Part shown: piece after piece, positions 53,243 to 62,135 of the stretch
How positions within the stretch are numbered: position 1 is the first letter of the stretch
Layout of the letters: every line of letters starts with the position of its first letter
NCBI GenBank assembly: GCA_003010405.1
Contig: PJLO01000007.1
Coordinates: 124,001-188,000 of the forward strand
Source: Acidobacteriota bacterium
GTDB lineage: Bacteria; Acidobacteriota; Terriglobia; Terriglobales; Acidobacteriaceae
Direction: 5' to 3'
Length of the DNA: 64,000 nucleotides
Made by a program: the position numbers and the translations under genes
The notes under the pieces: generated by a model
Database searches by the model: none
Told to the model about the DNA's origin: nothing
Seen by the model: the letters and a program-made list of their open reading frames with translations, nothing else

Positions 53243-53295
53243 TTGACATAATCCCTAATAAATACTAACATGCACCGCGGTGCTGCGGTGCAGCA
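53243..53295 (+). promoter_or_regulatory. Sigma-70 promoter and palindromic operator of the phasin gene
   Basis: TTGACA (53243-53248), a 17-bp spacer, then TAACAT (53266-53271) make a strong promoter reading toward the phasin gene. From 53271 to 53295 lie the overlapping palindromes TGCACCGCGGTGC and GCACCGC-GCGGTGC, ending GCAGCA, rich in TGC/GCA as described for PhaR sites. This operator covers the transcription start, so a bound repressor would block initiation. PhaR is encoded divergently next door. Confidence 0.75.
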
Positions 53296-53307
53296 ATGGA
53301 GGGTAAT

Positions 53308-54249
53308 ATGACAACAGAAATGAATCGGTCAGATGAGCGGCCGTCTTCCTTCGTCTCCCTGCTGTCCGGGTGGGTGCAGCAAGGCGTTGAGAGTTTCTTT
53401 GCGACACAGCGTATTCTCGTCGATCTGGCCATGCGGCAGAATACGAACGCGATGAAGACAATCCGCGAGGAGCTTTCCTTTTCTGAAAAGTCGAAAGATA
53501 GACCACAGAATATCCTCGTCGAAATGGCAGTGGAAGGGACGGCAAACTACATTGAGGCGCAGCGAATTCTGCTCGACCTGGCTCAGAAACAGAACCACAT
53601 TGTGCTGAACGGAGTGAAAGAGCGCGTCGAGGATTATGGGACGGCGGTGACGGTAGCGAATGTTGTTCGCGAGGGCATCGACACGTTTATTGAAATGCAG
53701 CACAATTTCCTGACCTTAGCGAGCAAGCGGACGCAGGGCTGGCTTAAGAGCTCGGAAGGCAAGGGAAAAGCGAACTTTAACCTGATCACACTCGCAGGCG
53801 AAGCAATGGAGGAGTTCGTTGCGTCGCAAAAGAAGTTCCTGGATGTAATTTCCGACGAGATGGGCAAGTCCGACGGCAAGAAGGAACATGCCGCAAAGAA
53901 GGCGGAGAAAACCGAACTGGTTGATCTCGCCCGTGATGCTGCGAATTCCTTCATTGACGCCCAAAAGAAGTTGCTGGATCTCGCCGGACAGCAGGTAAAC
54001 GTCAACATGCAGGCCGCCAGCCGGGTGATGGATTACAGGATGCCGCTACGGTTTATGCCAGTGGCAGACGTGGCCGGTGAGGGCGTAAAGAGCTTCGTCG
54101 ACGCCGAAAAGGCCCTTGTGGATTCGTTCATGAAAGCGCGAACTCGCCCGAAGGAGACTGCTGCCAAGGCGACGCCTCACCACGCGAAGAAAACCGTGAG
54201 AAGCCGGGCGAAAGTTCGGCGGACTCACGCGAAGGCAGCTAAAGCTTGA
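53308..54249 (+). CDS. Phasin-like protein with six internal repeats and basic tail
   Basis: 313 residues from MTTEMNRSDERPSS (GGAGGG upstream; an ATG at 53296 is possible). Six related helical units occur at about 15-44, 69-96, 115-142, 158-185, 203-230 and 251-278, each like LA-EG-xxFI-AQ-xLLDLA. The last ~30 residues are Lys/Arg/Ala/Thr-rich (KKTVRSRAKVRRTHAKAAKA), resembling PhaF-type DNA-binding tails. Ordinary phasins I know have one such helical region. It would coat a storage granule and might tether it to the nucleoid. Driven by a PhaR-type operator. Confidence 0.85.
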   Translation: MTTEMNRSDERPSSFVSLLSGWVQQGVESFFATQRILVDLAMRQNTNAMKTIREELSFSEKSKDRPQNILVEMAVEGTANYIEAQRILLDLAQKQNHIVLNGVKERVEDYGTAVTVANVVREGIDTFIEMQHNFLTLASKRTQGWLKSSEGKGKANFNLITLAGEAMEEFVASQKKFLDVISDEMGKSDGKKEHAAKKAEKTELVDLARDAANSFIDAQKKLLDLAGQQVNVNMQAASRVMDYRMPLRFMPVADVAGEGVKSFVDAEKALVDSFMKARTRPKETAAKATPHHAKKTVRSRAKVRRTHAKAAKA

Positions 54250-54487
54250 TTTTCGCAGGGCGAACAGACCTTTGAACCAGCTGCTTTTTCCGGCATGCCG
54301 AGCTCCCCTGCCCGGCATGTCGGCTTTGTTTGCGGCGGGCAGCAATCACGCCAGAGCAGCCTGGTTGCAGTCAACAATTGTGGGCGTCTGGCGCATCCAA
54401 CATTAAGCGACAATGATCTCCGACACTCACTGGTGGGCGGCCAGGGCGCCACGATCAATTTGAGAACCGGACCGAAATAACGCCCCT
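54250..54487. other. Gap between phasin and second lipase gene
   Basis: 238 bp without a gene. CCGGCATGCCGAG (54291-54303) and CCCGGCATGTCGG (54311-54323) are two near-identical short palindromic blocks, possibly a terminator or a second regulatory site. No known promoter motif is clear. Confidence 0.4.
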
Positions 54488-55288
54488 ATGTCCCAGCGAT
54501 CTACTAAGCCTCGGAAAAGCGTGAAAGATCCGAATCTCCATATCGCGGATCAGGAGGAAGCTTCTGTCACGATCTGGAAGGAGGTTTTATTTGGGGCGGA
54601 TCTCCTTCTCCTGCTGACCTCGCCCGTCTATTACGGATTGGGAATTCCTCACGGCGATAACTCCGGTGTTGTGATAATCCCAGGTTTCCTCGGCAGCGAT
54701 CATTATCTTGGCCAATTGCGCTCGTGGATCGCGCGCATCGGATATCGGCCTTATGTTTCCGGCATAGGTTTGAATGCAGAATGTCCCAACCTTCTGATTC
54801 AGCGCCATCTCAATGCAACATTGGAAACGGCCCTGACCGAAACAGGTGGAAAGATTCATCTGATCGGCCACAGTCTGGGAGGGATAATCGCCCGCTCGGT
54901 TGCTGGCCAGCGGCCGGACGACATAGCTTCTGTCATCACGCTCGGCTCACCATTCCGGGGAACAATTGCGCATCGCAGCATATTGCGAGCTGCCGAAGTG
55001 GTGCGGCGCCAAATACTGGAAGAGCACGGACCAGAGGTTCTTCCGCAGTGCTACACAGCCCACTGTACTTGTAACTTCCTTCAGTCGCTGCGGCGGAAGG
55101 TGCCGGATTCGGTAATGGAGACCGCAATTTACACGCTCGACGATGGAGTCGTCGATTCACGTTTCTGCCGAACTGGTCATCCAGATAAGGACTTTCAGGT
55201 TCCGGGAACGCACATTGGACTCACTTTTAACTCAACTGCCTACGGTGTTATAGCCAAGCGTCTGGCCGAGGCATGCAAGCGCGGGTAA
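54488..55288 (+). CDS. Lipase-like alpha/beta-hydrolase, paralog 2
   Basis: 266 residues. Closely related to 51895-52647 over the full length: ADLLLLLTSPVYYGLGIPHGD, IIPGFLGSD, IGHSLGGIIARSVA, CYTAHCTCNFLQSLRRKVP and PGTHIGLTFN correspond one to one. The N-terminus differs and is basic and polar (MSQRSTKPRKSVKDP). Two such paralogs flanking the PhaR/phasin pair suggests they work on the same lipid or polyester store, perhaps as a depolymerase or lipase. Confidence 0.85.
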   Translation: MSQRSTKPRKSVKDPNLHIADQEEASVTIWKEVLFGADLLLLLTSPVYYGLGIPHGDNSGVVIIPGFLGSDHYLGQLRSWIARIGYRPYVSGIGLNAECPNLLIQRHLNATLETALTETGGKIHLIGHSLGGIIARSVAGQRPDDIASVITLGSPFRGTIAHRSILRAAEVVRRQILEEHGPEVLPQCYTAHCTCNFLQSLRRKVPDSVMETAIYTLDDGVVDSRFCRTGHPDKDFQVPGTHIGLTFNSTAYGVIAKRLAEACKRG

Positions 55289-55393
55289 ATTTGCCCCGAT
55301 TCAATGCGGACACGGTTGTTTCACCGCGAATGTCTCACAATGCAAAGTGCGATCCCGGCTTGACCACCTTGCCTGTCTGCGTATGATTGAGGG

Positions 55394-55843
55394 ATGAGCA
55401 TTACTTCACGGGTTCAGAGCGATATTGTCGAGTCGATGAAGTCGCGGCAGGAGCTGCGCCTCTCGACTCTGCGCATGGTCAAAGCGGCACTCAAAAACAA
55501 GGAAATCGATAAGCGCGAGCCGCTCGACGAGAAGGAAGAGATGCAGGTACTCTCTACCCTGATCAAGCAGCGCTGCGACGCCGCCGACGCTTTTACCAAA
55601 GGCAACCGCCCCGAGATGGCGGCCAAGGAAATGGAAGAAATCGCCTTCATCGAAGGATATCTTCCCAAGGCCGTAGGCCAATCAGAGATCGCAGCTGCGG
55701 TGCAGTCGGTCATCGCCGAGATGGGCTCACCCACGATGAAGGACATGGGAACCGTCATGAAGAATGTGATGGCCAAGTTCGCCGGAGGCCGGGTTGATGG
55801 AAAGCTGGTAAGCGAAGCCGTCAAGAAGGCGCTCGCAGGCTGA
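55394..55843 (+). CDS. GatB/YqeY-family protein
   Basis: 149 residues, the normal size for YqeY. Signatures: RLSTLRMVKAALKNKEID, QRCDAADAFTKGNR, IAFIEGYLPKAV and PTMKDMGTVMKNVMAKFAGG. The family shares a domain with GatB and is thought to bind tRNA or act in amidation, but its role is not settled. Followed at once by a bidirectional hairpin terminator. Confidence 0.92.
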   Translation: MSITSRVQSDIVESMKSRQELRLSTLRMVKAALKNKEIDKREPLDEKEEMQVLSTLIKQRCDAADAFTKGNRPEMAAKEMEEIAFIEGYLPKAVGQSEIAAAVQSVIAEMGSPTMKDMGTVMKNVMAKFAGGRVDGKLVSEAVKKALAG

Positions 55844-55871
55844 GATTTCCGGTTCGCTTGTTTCAAAGAGT

Positions 55872-55907
55872 AAAGCGCGAGCACACCGGCCCGCGCTTTG
55901 CTTTTCT
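55872..55907. terminator. Terminator between yqeY and the RNase H-like gene
   Basis: AAAGCGCG (55872-55879) pairs with CGCGCTTT (55892-55899), followed by GCTTTTCT. A-rich and T-rich ends allow it to work for both convergent genes. Confidence 0.8.
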
Positions 55908-55923
55908 AAGCTCACTGTTTTTT

Positions 55924-56547
55924 CTACCGTGCCCGGCGGACAACAACAAAGACTCCGTCGGGAAACTTCTCGCCGGTGAATTCCACCACGCCATCGCGCA
56001 CAAAGCCGCGTAGTTCCTTGATCTCCTCGCGCTCCACTGGAGGTTTTGCGTAAGCGTTTGCACTGGAGGTGCTGGCGCGTCCCATGCCGCGATCCATTGC
56101 GGCATTCGCTAAACGGTCTGCGTCTTTGTTCAAGTGCCGCAACACGTGACGGATCTCAAAGCGATCCAGTTTCCGGATCAGCGCCTTCGCTTCACCGTAA
56201 ATGGAGAGCAGCGCCTCGCTGCGAACCTTGTACTGGCCCTTCATCTGCTTCACCAACAACTCGGAATCGCTGATTATTTTGACTGTGCCGTAGTCGTGCT
56301 CCACCGCGTATTCAAGTGCCGCGATCAGCCCTGAGTATTCGGCAAAATTGTTGGTTTGAACACCGATAAATTCGCTCAGCTCGGCCACGCGCTTGCCTTC
56401 GCTGTCGGTAATGTATGCACCATATCCGGCTGGCCCCGGATTGCCGCGCGAGCCGCCGTCAATGTGGGCCACCATCACCTTGCTGCGTGCGCCGATGACA
56501 TTGTCATGCTCGTCGCCGAATAGACCGCCTGTTTTTCCATATGACAT
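55924..56547 (-). CDS. RNase HI-family protein
   Basis: 207 residues. RNase H fold with the catalytic acids in place: HIDGGSRGNPGPAGYG (first Asp), NNFAEYSGLIAAL (Glu), KIISDSELLVKQM (Asp) and LRHLNKDADRLAN (last Asp). The C-terminal ~55 residues extend past the RNase H domain (GVVEFTGEKFPDGVFVVV). It hydrolyses RNA in RNA-DNA hybrids or acts in RNA turnover. It converges on yqeY. Confidence 0.9.
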   Translation of the reverse strand: MSYGKTGGLFGDEHDNVIGARSKVMVAHIDGGSRGNPGPAGYGAYITDSEGKRVAELSEFIGVQTNNFAEYSGLIAALEYAVEHDYGTVKIISDSELLVKQMKGQYKVRSEALLSIYGEAKALIRKLDRFEIRHVLRHLNKDADRLANAAMDRGMGRASTSSANAYAKPPVEREEIKELRGFVRDGVVEFTGEKFPDGVFVVVRRAR

Positions 56548-56777
56548 AGCGCGAGTTTATCGCAAAGGAGGATGCGGAGAAGTTGAGGAAAACAGCGAAG
56601 CCAACTTGTTTAAGCCTATATTCAGGGCGTCTGTACCCGTTTCGAGTTTGTCGGATACCTCGCGATTTTTCGGCAGGTATCGCCCTTTCCTTCGCAGAAA
56701 GGCTCCCACTCAGGCCAGCGGAGAGATTGAACGGAGCACCTCAGTTGGCTCCTGCGTTTGCGACGGAGTGCCCTTTT

Positions 56778-57419
56778 TCATCGACACGCGCCTACATCCG
56801 TAAACTGCCCGCTTGCTGCCATCTCTCCCAGGGATGTTCCGCAGGCGATCACGCTCTGATTCAATGCGTTGCCGTTCAGCGCATTGCCACCGATATAGGT
56901 TGACTCTGCCCGTTTCGCCAGGAAACCATCACTCAGTTGCTTCATCATCTGAAACTCATTCGTGAGCATCTGAGCCGCATTCTGATCCGCGTCGGTCGTT
57001 GCCGCCACCTGCGCGAGCCGCAGATTCTTCGACGCTGCCATTTCATGCGGCCCCAGCACCTCCCGGGTTATCGGAAACTGATTCTCGACAGCAGTTGTCA
57101 GCGCGCTATGCCATTCGCGAAGTGTGCTCATCTCCTCGATTGCCGCGCGCAAGAAATCCCTGGATAATGCAACTTTCTCCTCAGTGGCCGCCTTGTCGCT
57201 TGCTGTCAGCGACAAGGTTATCTGAGTTCCACGAAAGCTCAGGGACCCGCTCACCAACTGCGCCAAGGCTTCGATTTCCACGTAATTCTTTCCGTTGATT
57301 TGTGTCACCGGGATGGCGCCGGTATGCCCGCTCACCGCTAGGCTCTTAAGCTTTACCTGTGACATCGCAAGCACGGCCACGATGATCGCCAACACCACGA
57401 CCCACCACACCTTTCGCAT
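56778..57419 (-). CDS. Membrane-anchored protein with copper amine oxidase N-like domain
   Basis: 213 residues. One N-terminal membrane helix (VWWVVVLAIIVAVLAM), then a short beta-domain (VTQINGKNYVEIEALAQLVSGSLSFRG, in parts) like the copper amine oxidase N-terminal domain that many non-enzymatic cell-surface proteins carry. The remaining ~130 residues are helical. No catalytic domain, so its role is unknown. Confidence 0.65.
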   Translation of the reverse strand: MRKVWWVVVLAIIVAVLAMSQVKLKSLAVSGHTGAIPVTQINGKNYVEIEALAQLVSGSLSFRGTQITLSLTASDKAATEEKVALSRDFLRAAIEEMSTLREWHSALTTAVENQFPITREVLGPHEMAASKNLRLAQVAATTDADQNAAQMLTNEFQMMKQLSDGFLAKRAESTYIGGNALNGNALNQSVIACGTSLGEMAASGQFTDVGACR

Positions 57420-57575
57420 GATCTTCCTCCAGTTGAAACGCAGAAAATTGTACTGCCGATTGAGATTACGGTGAAATAGACGTGCCGTGAATCAGACGAT
57501 CAGTGGCAATACTAGGGTTTCCGTTCGGCTCTCCCGAAACGGGAACTGGACGGGGCTATACGACATGAGCGCATC

Positions 57576-58334
57576 TTACCGCCCTTCTTCCAGCCGGAAG
57601 GCGAGGATCTTGGGCAGCCCGGCTTGCAGGATGCGTTCCTGTGCGCGAGCAATGTCGTAGGGTACGCGATAGAAGCGTACCTCGTGTTTTGTGCTGTCGT
57701 AGAGGGCGAAAGCCGCACGCCGGTCATAGTCGCGAGGCTGGCCTATCGAACCTGGGTTAACAAGATATTTCAGGGTGGGATCTAGCCTGAGGTGCGAGAT
57801 ATGCGCGCCGGTCGTGCTTCTCAGCGGATCCCCCTCCAGTGCGGCGGTTCGCAGCCCACGCCGTGCGAATGCTCCCTGAACGTGGGTGTGTCCGAAAAAA
57901 GTAAGGTGAAAAGGGGAACTTTCCAGCGCCGCGTCCGCACTGAACTCCGAGGTGATGTACTCATCTTCATCGAGCGGCGAGCCGTGAACGAACTGCACGT
58001 CCTTCCACCTTTTGTCGCAAAGTGGACCGCTGGGAAGCGCGCGCAGCCAGTCCAAATTGATGGCGGTAAGCTCGCGGCGGGTCCATTCGACGGCTTCGGC
58101 CGCTACGGGATTGAAATCGGTGGTGTCTTCCAGCCCGCAGCAGCAGCGGTCGTGGTTGCCCCGCACGCTGATGGGGTTCATGCTGCGAACTATTTCGATT
58201 ACCTGGTTAGGGCTCGCGCCGTATCCAACTACATCGCCCAGGTTGGCAACCCCGTCGTGCTCTGGAGCTGCGTTCAGGCACGCTTCCAGAGCTTCCAGAT
58301 TTCCGTGAATGTCGCTCAGCAAAAGTAGACGCAC
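57576..58334 (-). CDS. Calcineurin-like metallophosphoesterase
   Basis: 252 residues. Two-metal phosphoesterase: LLSDIHGNLEAL (Asp/His), NLGDVVGYG (Asp), VRGNHDRCC (Asn/His), FVHGSP and FFGHTHVQG are all present and correctly ordered. YfcE/YmdB-like group, which cleaves phosphodiesters such as 2',3'-cyclic nucleotides. The substrate is not determined by sequence. Confidence 0.9.
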   Translation of the reverse strand: MRLLLLSDIHGNLEALEACLNAAPEHDGVANLGDVVGYGASPNQVIEIVRSMNPISVRGNHDRCCCGLEDTTDFNPVAAEAVEWTRRELTAINLDWLRALPSGPLCDKRWKDVQFVHGSPLDEDEYITSEFSADAALESSPFHLTFFGHTHVQGAFARRGLRTAALEGDPLRSTTGAHISHLRLDPTLKYLVNPGSIGQPRDYDRRAAFALYDSTKHEVRFYRVPYDIARAQERILQAGLPKILAFRLEEGR

Positions 58335-58404
58335 GCAGGCGATTATAGAGTATAGATGTTTCCCGCCTTGCAGAAAGCCCTCCGCAGAGAGTTACAGTAT
58401 CAAC

Positions 58405-59019
58405 ATGCGTTCTAACTCCCCGCTCGCACTCTGTCTCTTAGCAGTCCTGGTCACGCTGGCGTCGCCTCTGTTCGCGCAGGGGGCGGCACCGCCTGCTGGA
58501 CCGACGCTTGCCGATCCGGCGGCCTATGTGGCGCGTCAGTTCGGGCCTAAGTTTAAGCTGGACCCAAAGGTTCCACCCATGTTCGGCGATCTCGATGGCG
58601 ACGGCAAGGAGGATTTGGTGCTGGTTGGCAGCAGCAGCACGCCCCTGCTCTCAGCGCAGGAGTTTGGTTTCAAGGTCGAGGACCCCTATCACGCCTACTA
58701 TGGCACCGGAGATCCGCGAATCACCTCACAATTCACGCTGCATTTCGATGGCTCTGAACGCTGCTTCCTGATTGCATTTGGATGGCGTCTCCCGTCCCCT
58801 CCAAAGCACAGAGGCGTCTCCAAGTTCGTCCTCATCAATACGCCTTTTGAAAGCGCCAGCATCGTGAATCTTCGCCGCAAAAAAAAGAACATTCATGCAA
58901 TTGAGACGATTGACCGCACCACGCTCCATTCCCTCGTCTTCTGGAATGGCAGGCGCTGGCGCTGGAGCGCGCAAGGCATGGACGGGGACTCAAACTTCTT
59001 CTCAAGTACTGCGAATTGA
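58405..59019 (+). CDS. Secreted protein with FG-GAP-like segment
   Basis: 204 residues from MRSNSPLALCLLAVLV, with a signal peptide ending near LFAQ. A calcium-binding-type FGDLDGDGKEDLVLVG segment (about 68-83) matches FG-GAP/VCBS repeats, but only one unit is present. The rest (LHSLVFWNGRRWRWSAQGMDGD) is beta-rich. Its function is unknown. Confidence 0.75.
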   Translation: MRSNSPLALCLLAVLVTLASPLFAQGAAPPAGPTLADPAAYVARQFGPKFKLDPKVPPMFGDLDGDGKEDLVLVGSSSTPLLSAQEFGFKVEDPYHAYYGTGDPRITSQFTLHFDGSERCFLIAFGWRLPSPPKHRGVSKFVLINTPFESASIVNLRRKKKNIHAIETIDRTTLHSLVFWNGRRWRWSAQGMDGDSNFFSSTAN

Positions 59020-59079
59020 TTGTGATGGCGAAGTAATTCGATGGCCCTGAGCTGTCCTCTCTGGCTATAATGTCCGTTT

Positions 59080-60663
59080 ATGAACATTGAGCAGAAACTT
59101 GCGAAGCTGAAACAGCGCGACGAACTCGCCGAAGCAGGCGGTGGCGAGGAACGGCGTGCACGCGAACACAAACTGGGCAAGATGACCGCCCGCGAACGCA
59201 TCAATTTTCTTCTTGATGAAGGCAGCTTCGAGGAAACAGATAAGTTCGTGACCCATCGCACCACCGAGTTCGGCATGGGCGATCAGGTTGTCCTTGGCGA
59301 CGGGTTTGTTACCGGCTATGGACGCATTGAAGGCCGCCTGGTTTTCGTTTTCGCCCAGGACTTCACAGTGTTCGGGGGCTCACTCTCGGAGACGAATGCC
59401 GCCAAGATCGTCAAGATCATGGACCAGGCAGCCCGCGTCGGCGCGCCGGTAATCGGCCTCAATGACTCGGGTGGTGCGCGCATTCAGGAGGGCGTGCGGT
59501 CGCTGGCGGGCTATGCCGATATTTTCCTGCGCAATGTTCTTTCCTCCGGAGTGGTTCCGCAGATCTCCGCAATCATGGGACCCTGCGCCGGCGGCGCGGT
59601 TTACTCTCCGTCTATCACCGACTTCATACTCATGGTGAATCGGACCTCCTACATGTTTATTACCGGCCCCGACGTCATCAAGGCCGTTACCCATGAAGAC
59701 GTCAGCAAAGACGAACTCGGGGGAGCCGCAACGCACAACACGAAGTCCGGTGTCGCGCACTTTCTTGCCCACGACGATGCCGAGTGTCTTTCCATGGTCC
59801 GCGAACTCCTCAGCTTCATTCCGTCGAACAATTTGGAGGAGCCGCCGCGCAAGCCGACACACGACCCCGTTGACCGCTTCGACGAGAGACTGGATACCGT
59901 TGTTCCTTCCGAAAGCAATCTGCCTTACGACATCAAGGATGTCATTACACGCGTGGTCGATGACGGGTATTTCTTTGAGGTGCAGGAACACTACGCGAAA
60001 AACATTGTGATCGGTTTCGCCCACTTTAACGGCCGGTCCGTCGGCATCGTAGCTAACCAGCCCAATTTTCTCGCGGGTGTTCTGGACATCAATTCCTCGA
60101 TCAAGGCTGCACGCTTCGTGCGTTTCTGCGATTGCTTCAACATTCCGCTCGTGACTTTCGAGGATGTCCCCGGGTTCCTTCCCGGAATTCAGCAGGAGTA
60201 TGGCGGGATTATCACGCACGGCGCCAAGCTCCTATACGCCTTTGCCGAGGCCACGGTTCCCAAGGTCACCATCATCACCCGTAAGGCTTACGGTGGTGCG
60301 TACTGCGTGATGAGTTCCAAGCACATCCGCGCGGACGTGAATTACGCATGGCCTACAGCCGAAATCGCCGTCATGGGTCCGGAAGGCGCGGTGAACATCG
60401 TCTATCGCCGCGAACTCGACCGTGCTGCAAAAGAGGGCGTGGATGGACTCACGGGTGAAGCCGCTTTCAATAAAGTGCGGGCCCAAAAGATCGAAGAGTT
60501 CCGCGAGAGTTTTGCCAATCCCTATGTCGCTGCTGAACGCGGCTACATCGATGGCGTAATCCGCCCCCGCGACACGCGCAAGAAGATCATTCAGGCTCTT
60601 GAAATGCTTGACGGGAAACGCGATAAGAATCCCTGGAAGAAACACGGCAATATTCCGCTGTAA
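59080..60663 (+). CDS. pccB: Acyl-CoA carboxylase, carboxyltransferase (beta) subunit
   Basis: 527 residues, the normal length. Propionyl- or methylcrotonyl-type carboxyltransferase; carboxylates acyl-CoA using biotin-bound CO2 made by a separate alpha subunit, not seen in the window. Signatures: [55 protein letters not shown] and [23 protein letters not shown]. Precise substrate is not settled. Followed by a terminator. Confidence 0.93.
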   Translation: MNIEQKLAKLKQRDELAEAGGGEERRAREHKLGKMTARERINFLLDEGSFEETDKFVTHRTTEFGMGDQVVLGDGFVTGYGRIEGRLVFVFAQDFTVFGGSLSETNAAKIVKIMDQAARVGAPVIGLNDSGGARIQEGVRSLAGYADIFLRNVLSSGVVPQISAIMGPCAGGAVYSPSITDFILMVNRTSYMFITGPDVIKAVTHEDVSKDELGGAATHNTKSGVAHFLAHDDAECLSMVRELLSFIPSNNLEEPPRKPTHDPVDRFDERLDTVVPSESNLPYDIKDVITRVVDDGYFFEVQEHYAKNIVIGFAHFNGRSVGIVANQPNFLAGVLDINSSIKAARFVRFCDCFNIPLVTFEDVPGFLPGIQQEYGGIITHGAKLLYAFAEATVPKVTIITRKAYGGAYCVMSSKHIRADVNYAWPTAEIAVMGPEGAVNIVYRRELDRAAKEGVDGLTGEAAFNKVRAQKIEEFRESFANPYVAAERGYIDGVIRPRDTRKKIIQALEMLDGKRDKNPWKKHGNIPL

Positions 60664-60685
60664 TCAATTAGCCAGAATATAGACG

Positions 60686-60722
60686 CCCCACTTGTGCATA
60701 TCCCGGCAGAAGTGGGGTTTTG
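60686..60722 (+). terminator. Terminator after the carboxylase gene
   Basis: CCCCACTT (60686-60693) pairs with AAGTGGGG (60710-60717), followed by TTTT. It lies 20 bp after the stop codon and before the ccdA gene. Confidence 0.85.
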
Positions 60723-60787
60723 AATTCACCGCAACAGCCAGCACCGCTTTCTGATCTCTTCACCCCGCACTGTACTATTATTTGCGT

Positions 60788-61510
60788 ATGCACACCTTGC
60801 CCCTTCCATTGGCGGCGTTCTTTGCTGGAGTGCTTTCATTCCTTTCACCCTGCGTGTTGCCCCTGGTGCCTGGCTACATCTCTCTGGTCTCGGGTGCCAG
60901 CGTGGAAGCGCTGCAGACGGCTGATCGCAGACTCCTGCGCACGGTCATGCTGAACTCGCTTTGCTTCATTGTGGGCTTCAGCGTGGTATTCATTTCCCTG
61001 GGTGCGGTGGCCACCAGCGTTGGACAGCTCACCCATCAGTATCACCGACCGCTGGCGATATTCGCAGGTGTGGTCATTGTCATTTTCGGTCTGCACCTCA
61101 CCGGCATCTTCAAGATCAACGCGCTCTATTCGGACAAGCGCTTGCATAGCGTTCAGGGTGGTTCCAGTCCGCTCGGCTCTTTCCTTATCGGCTTTGCATT
61201 CGCCTTTGGCTGGACTCCGTGCATAGGCCCGATCCTTGCGGGAATCCTTCTGCTGGCAGGGTCGCAGGACACGGTACTCAAGGGAGTTTTACTGCTGGCT
61301 GTTTACTCGGCCGGCTTAGCGGTTCCGTTCCTGCTCACTTCGCTCGGCGTTAATCGCTTTCTCGGCTTCTATGCCCGTTTCCGCCGCCACTTGCACGCGG
61401 TGGAGGTTTTAAGCGGTGTGCTGCTGATTGTCTTCGGCTTGTTAATCGCTCTGGGACGGTTCAGCATGTTGTCCGGGTATCTCGGGTTCCTGAATCGCTT
61501 CTCCTTGTAG
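60788..61510 (+). CDS. ccdA: CcdA-type membrane thiol transporter
   Basis: 240 residues from MHTLPLPLAAFFAG, with six membrane helices. FLSPCVLPLVPGYISLVSG and FGWTPCIGPILAGI carry the two reactive cysteines that pass electrons from cytoplasmic thioredoxin to the outside. This is the central membrane domain of DsbD as a stand-alone protein. The TlpA-type thioredoxin and DsbD N-terminal-domain genes follow on the same strand at 35 and 34 bp, so the three form an operon. Confidence 0.93.
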   Translation: MHTLPLPLAAFFAGVLSFLSPCVLPLVPGYISLVSGASVEALQTADRRLLRTVMLNSLCFIVGFSVVFISLGAVATSVGQLTHQYHRPLAIFAGVVIVIFGLHLTGIFKINALYSDKRLHSVQGGSSPLGSFLIGFAFAFGWTPCIGPILAGILLLAGSQDTVLKGVLLLAVYSAGLAVPFLLTSLGVNRFLGFYARFRRHLHAVEVLSGVLLIVFGLLIALGRFSMLSGYLGFLNRFSL

Positions 61511-61544
61511 AGCATCTGAACTGGAAGCAATAGGAGTGTCTGTC

Positions 61545-62102
61545 GTGAAGCGCAAAGCAATCATTTTGGCCCTGATGGTGGTCGTCGTCGCGGGTTTATT
61601 GTTTTTGGCGAAATTTCAGGGAAGCCTTCCGGTTGGAAGCGGTCACACGGCGGCAGCGGCCATAACAGGTAACAGTGCGCCGGACTTTGTCCTTACCGAT
61701 CTCCAGGGCCGCTCCCTGAAACTCAGCGACTTGCGAGGCAAGGCCGTGGTGCTGAATTTCTGGGCTACGTGGTGCCCGCCCTGCAAGGAGGAGATTCCCT
61801 GGTTCGTCGAACTCCAGAAGCGCTACGGATCGCAGGGACTACAGATCGTCGGGATTTCGATGGATGACGGCGACCAGAAGGATGTGGAAAGGTTTGCAGC
61901 CGAGAACTCCATCAATTACCCGATCCTGTTCGCCAAGGATAAGGTTGCAGAGCAGTACGGCGGCATCGAGTTTCTGCCAACTACGTTCTACATAGACCGT
62001 AACGGAGTTGTGATGGATCGCGTCTACGGGCAGACGGGCCGCTATGAAATCGAGCGGAATGTAAAGCGCGTTATCGCCTCGGCGAGCGGGCCGCGCTCCT
62101 GA
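61545..62102 (+). CDS. TlpA-type membrane-anchored thioredoxin
   Basis: 185 residues from a GTG at 61545, eight bases after an AGGAG sequence. An N-terminal membrane anchor (AIILALMVVVVAGLLFLA) is followed by a thioredoxin domain with the WCPPCKEE active site at about residues 78-85 and the cis-proline in LPTTFYI. It reduces periplasmic disulfides or matures cytochrome c, receiving electrons from CcdA next door. Confidence 0.92.
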   Translation: MKRKAIILALMVVVVAGLLFLAKFQGSLPVGSGHTAAAAITGNSAPDFVLTDLQGRSLKLSDLRGKAVVLNFWATWCPPCKEEIPWFVELQKRYGSQGLQIVGISMDDGDQKDVERFAAENSINYPILFAKDKVAEQYGGIEFLPTTFYIDRNGVVMDRVYGQTGRYEIERNVKRVIASASGPRS

Positions 62103-62135
62103 TATATGAAATTTCGATAAACTAGAGCTGTAGCC

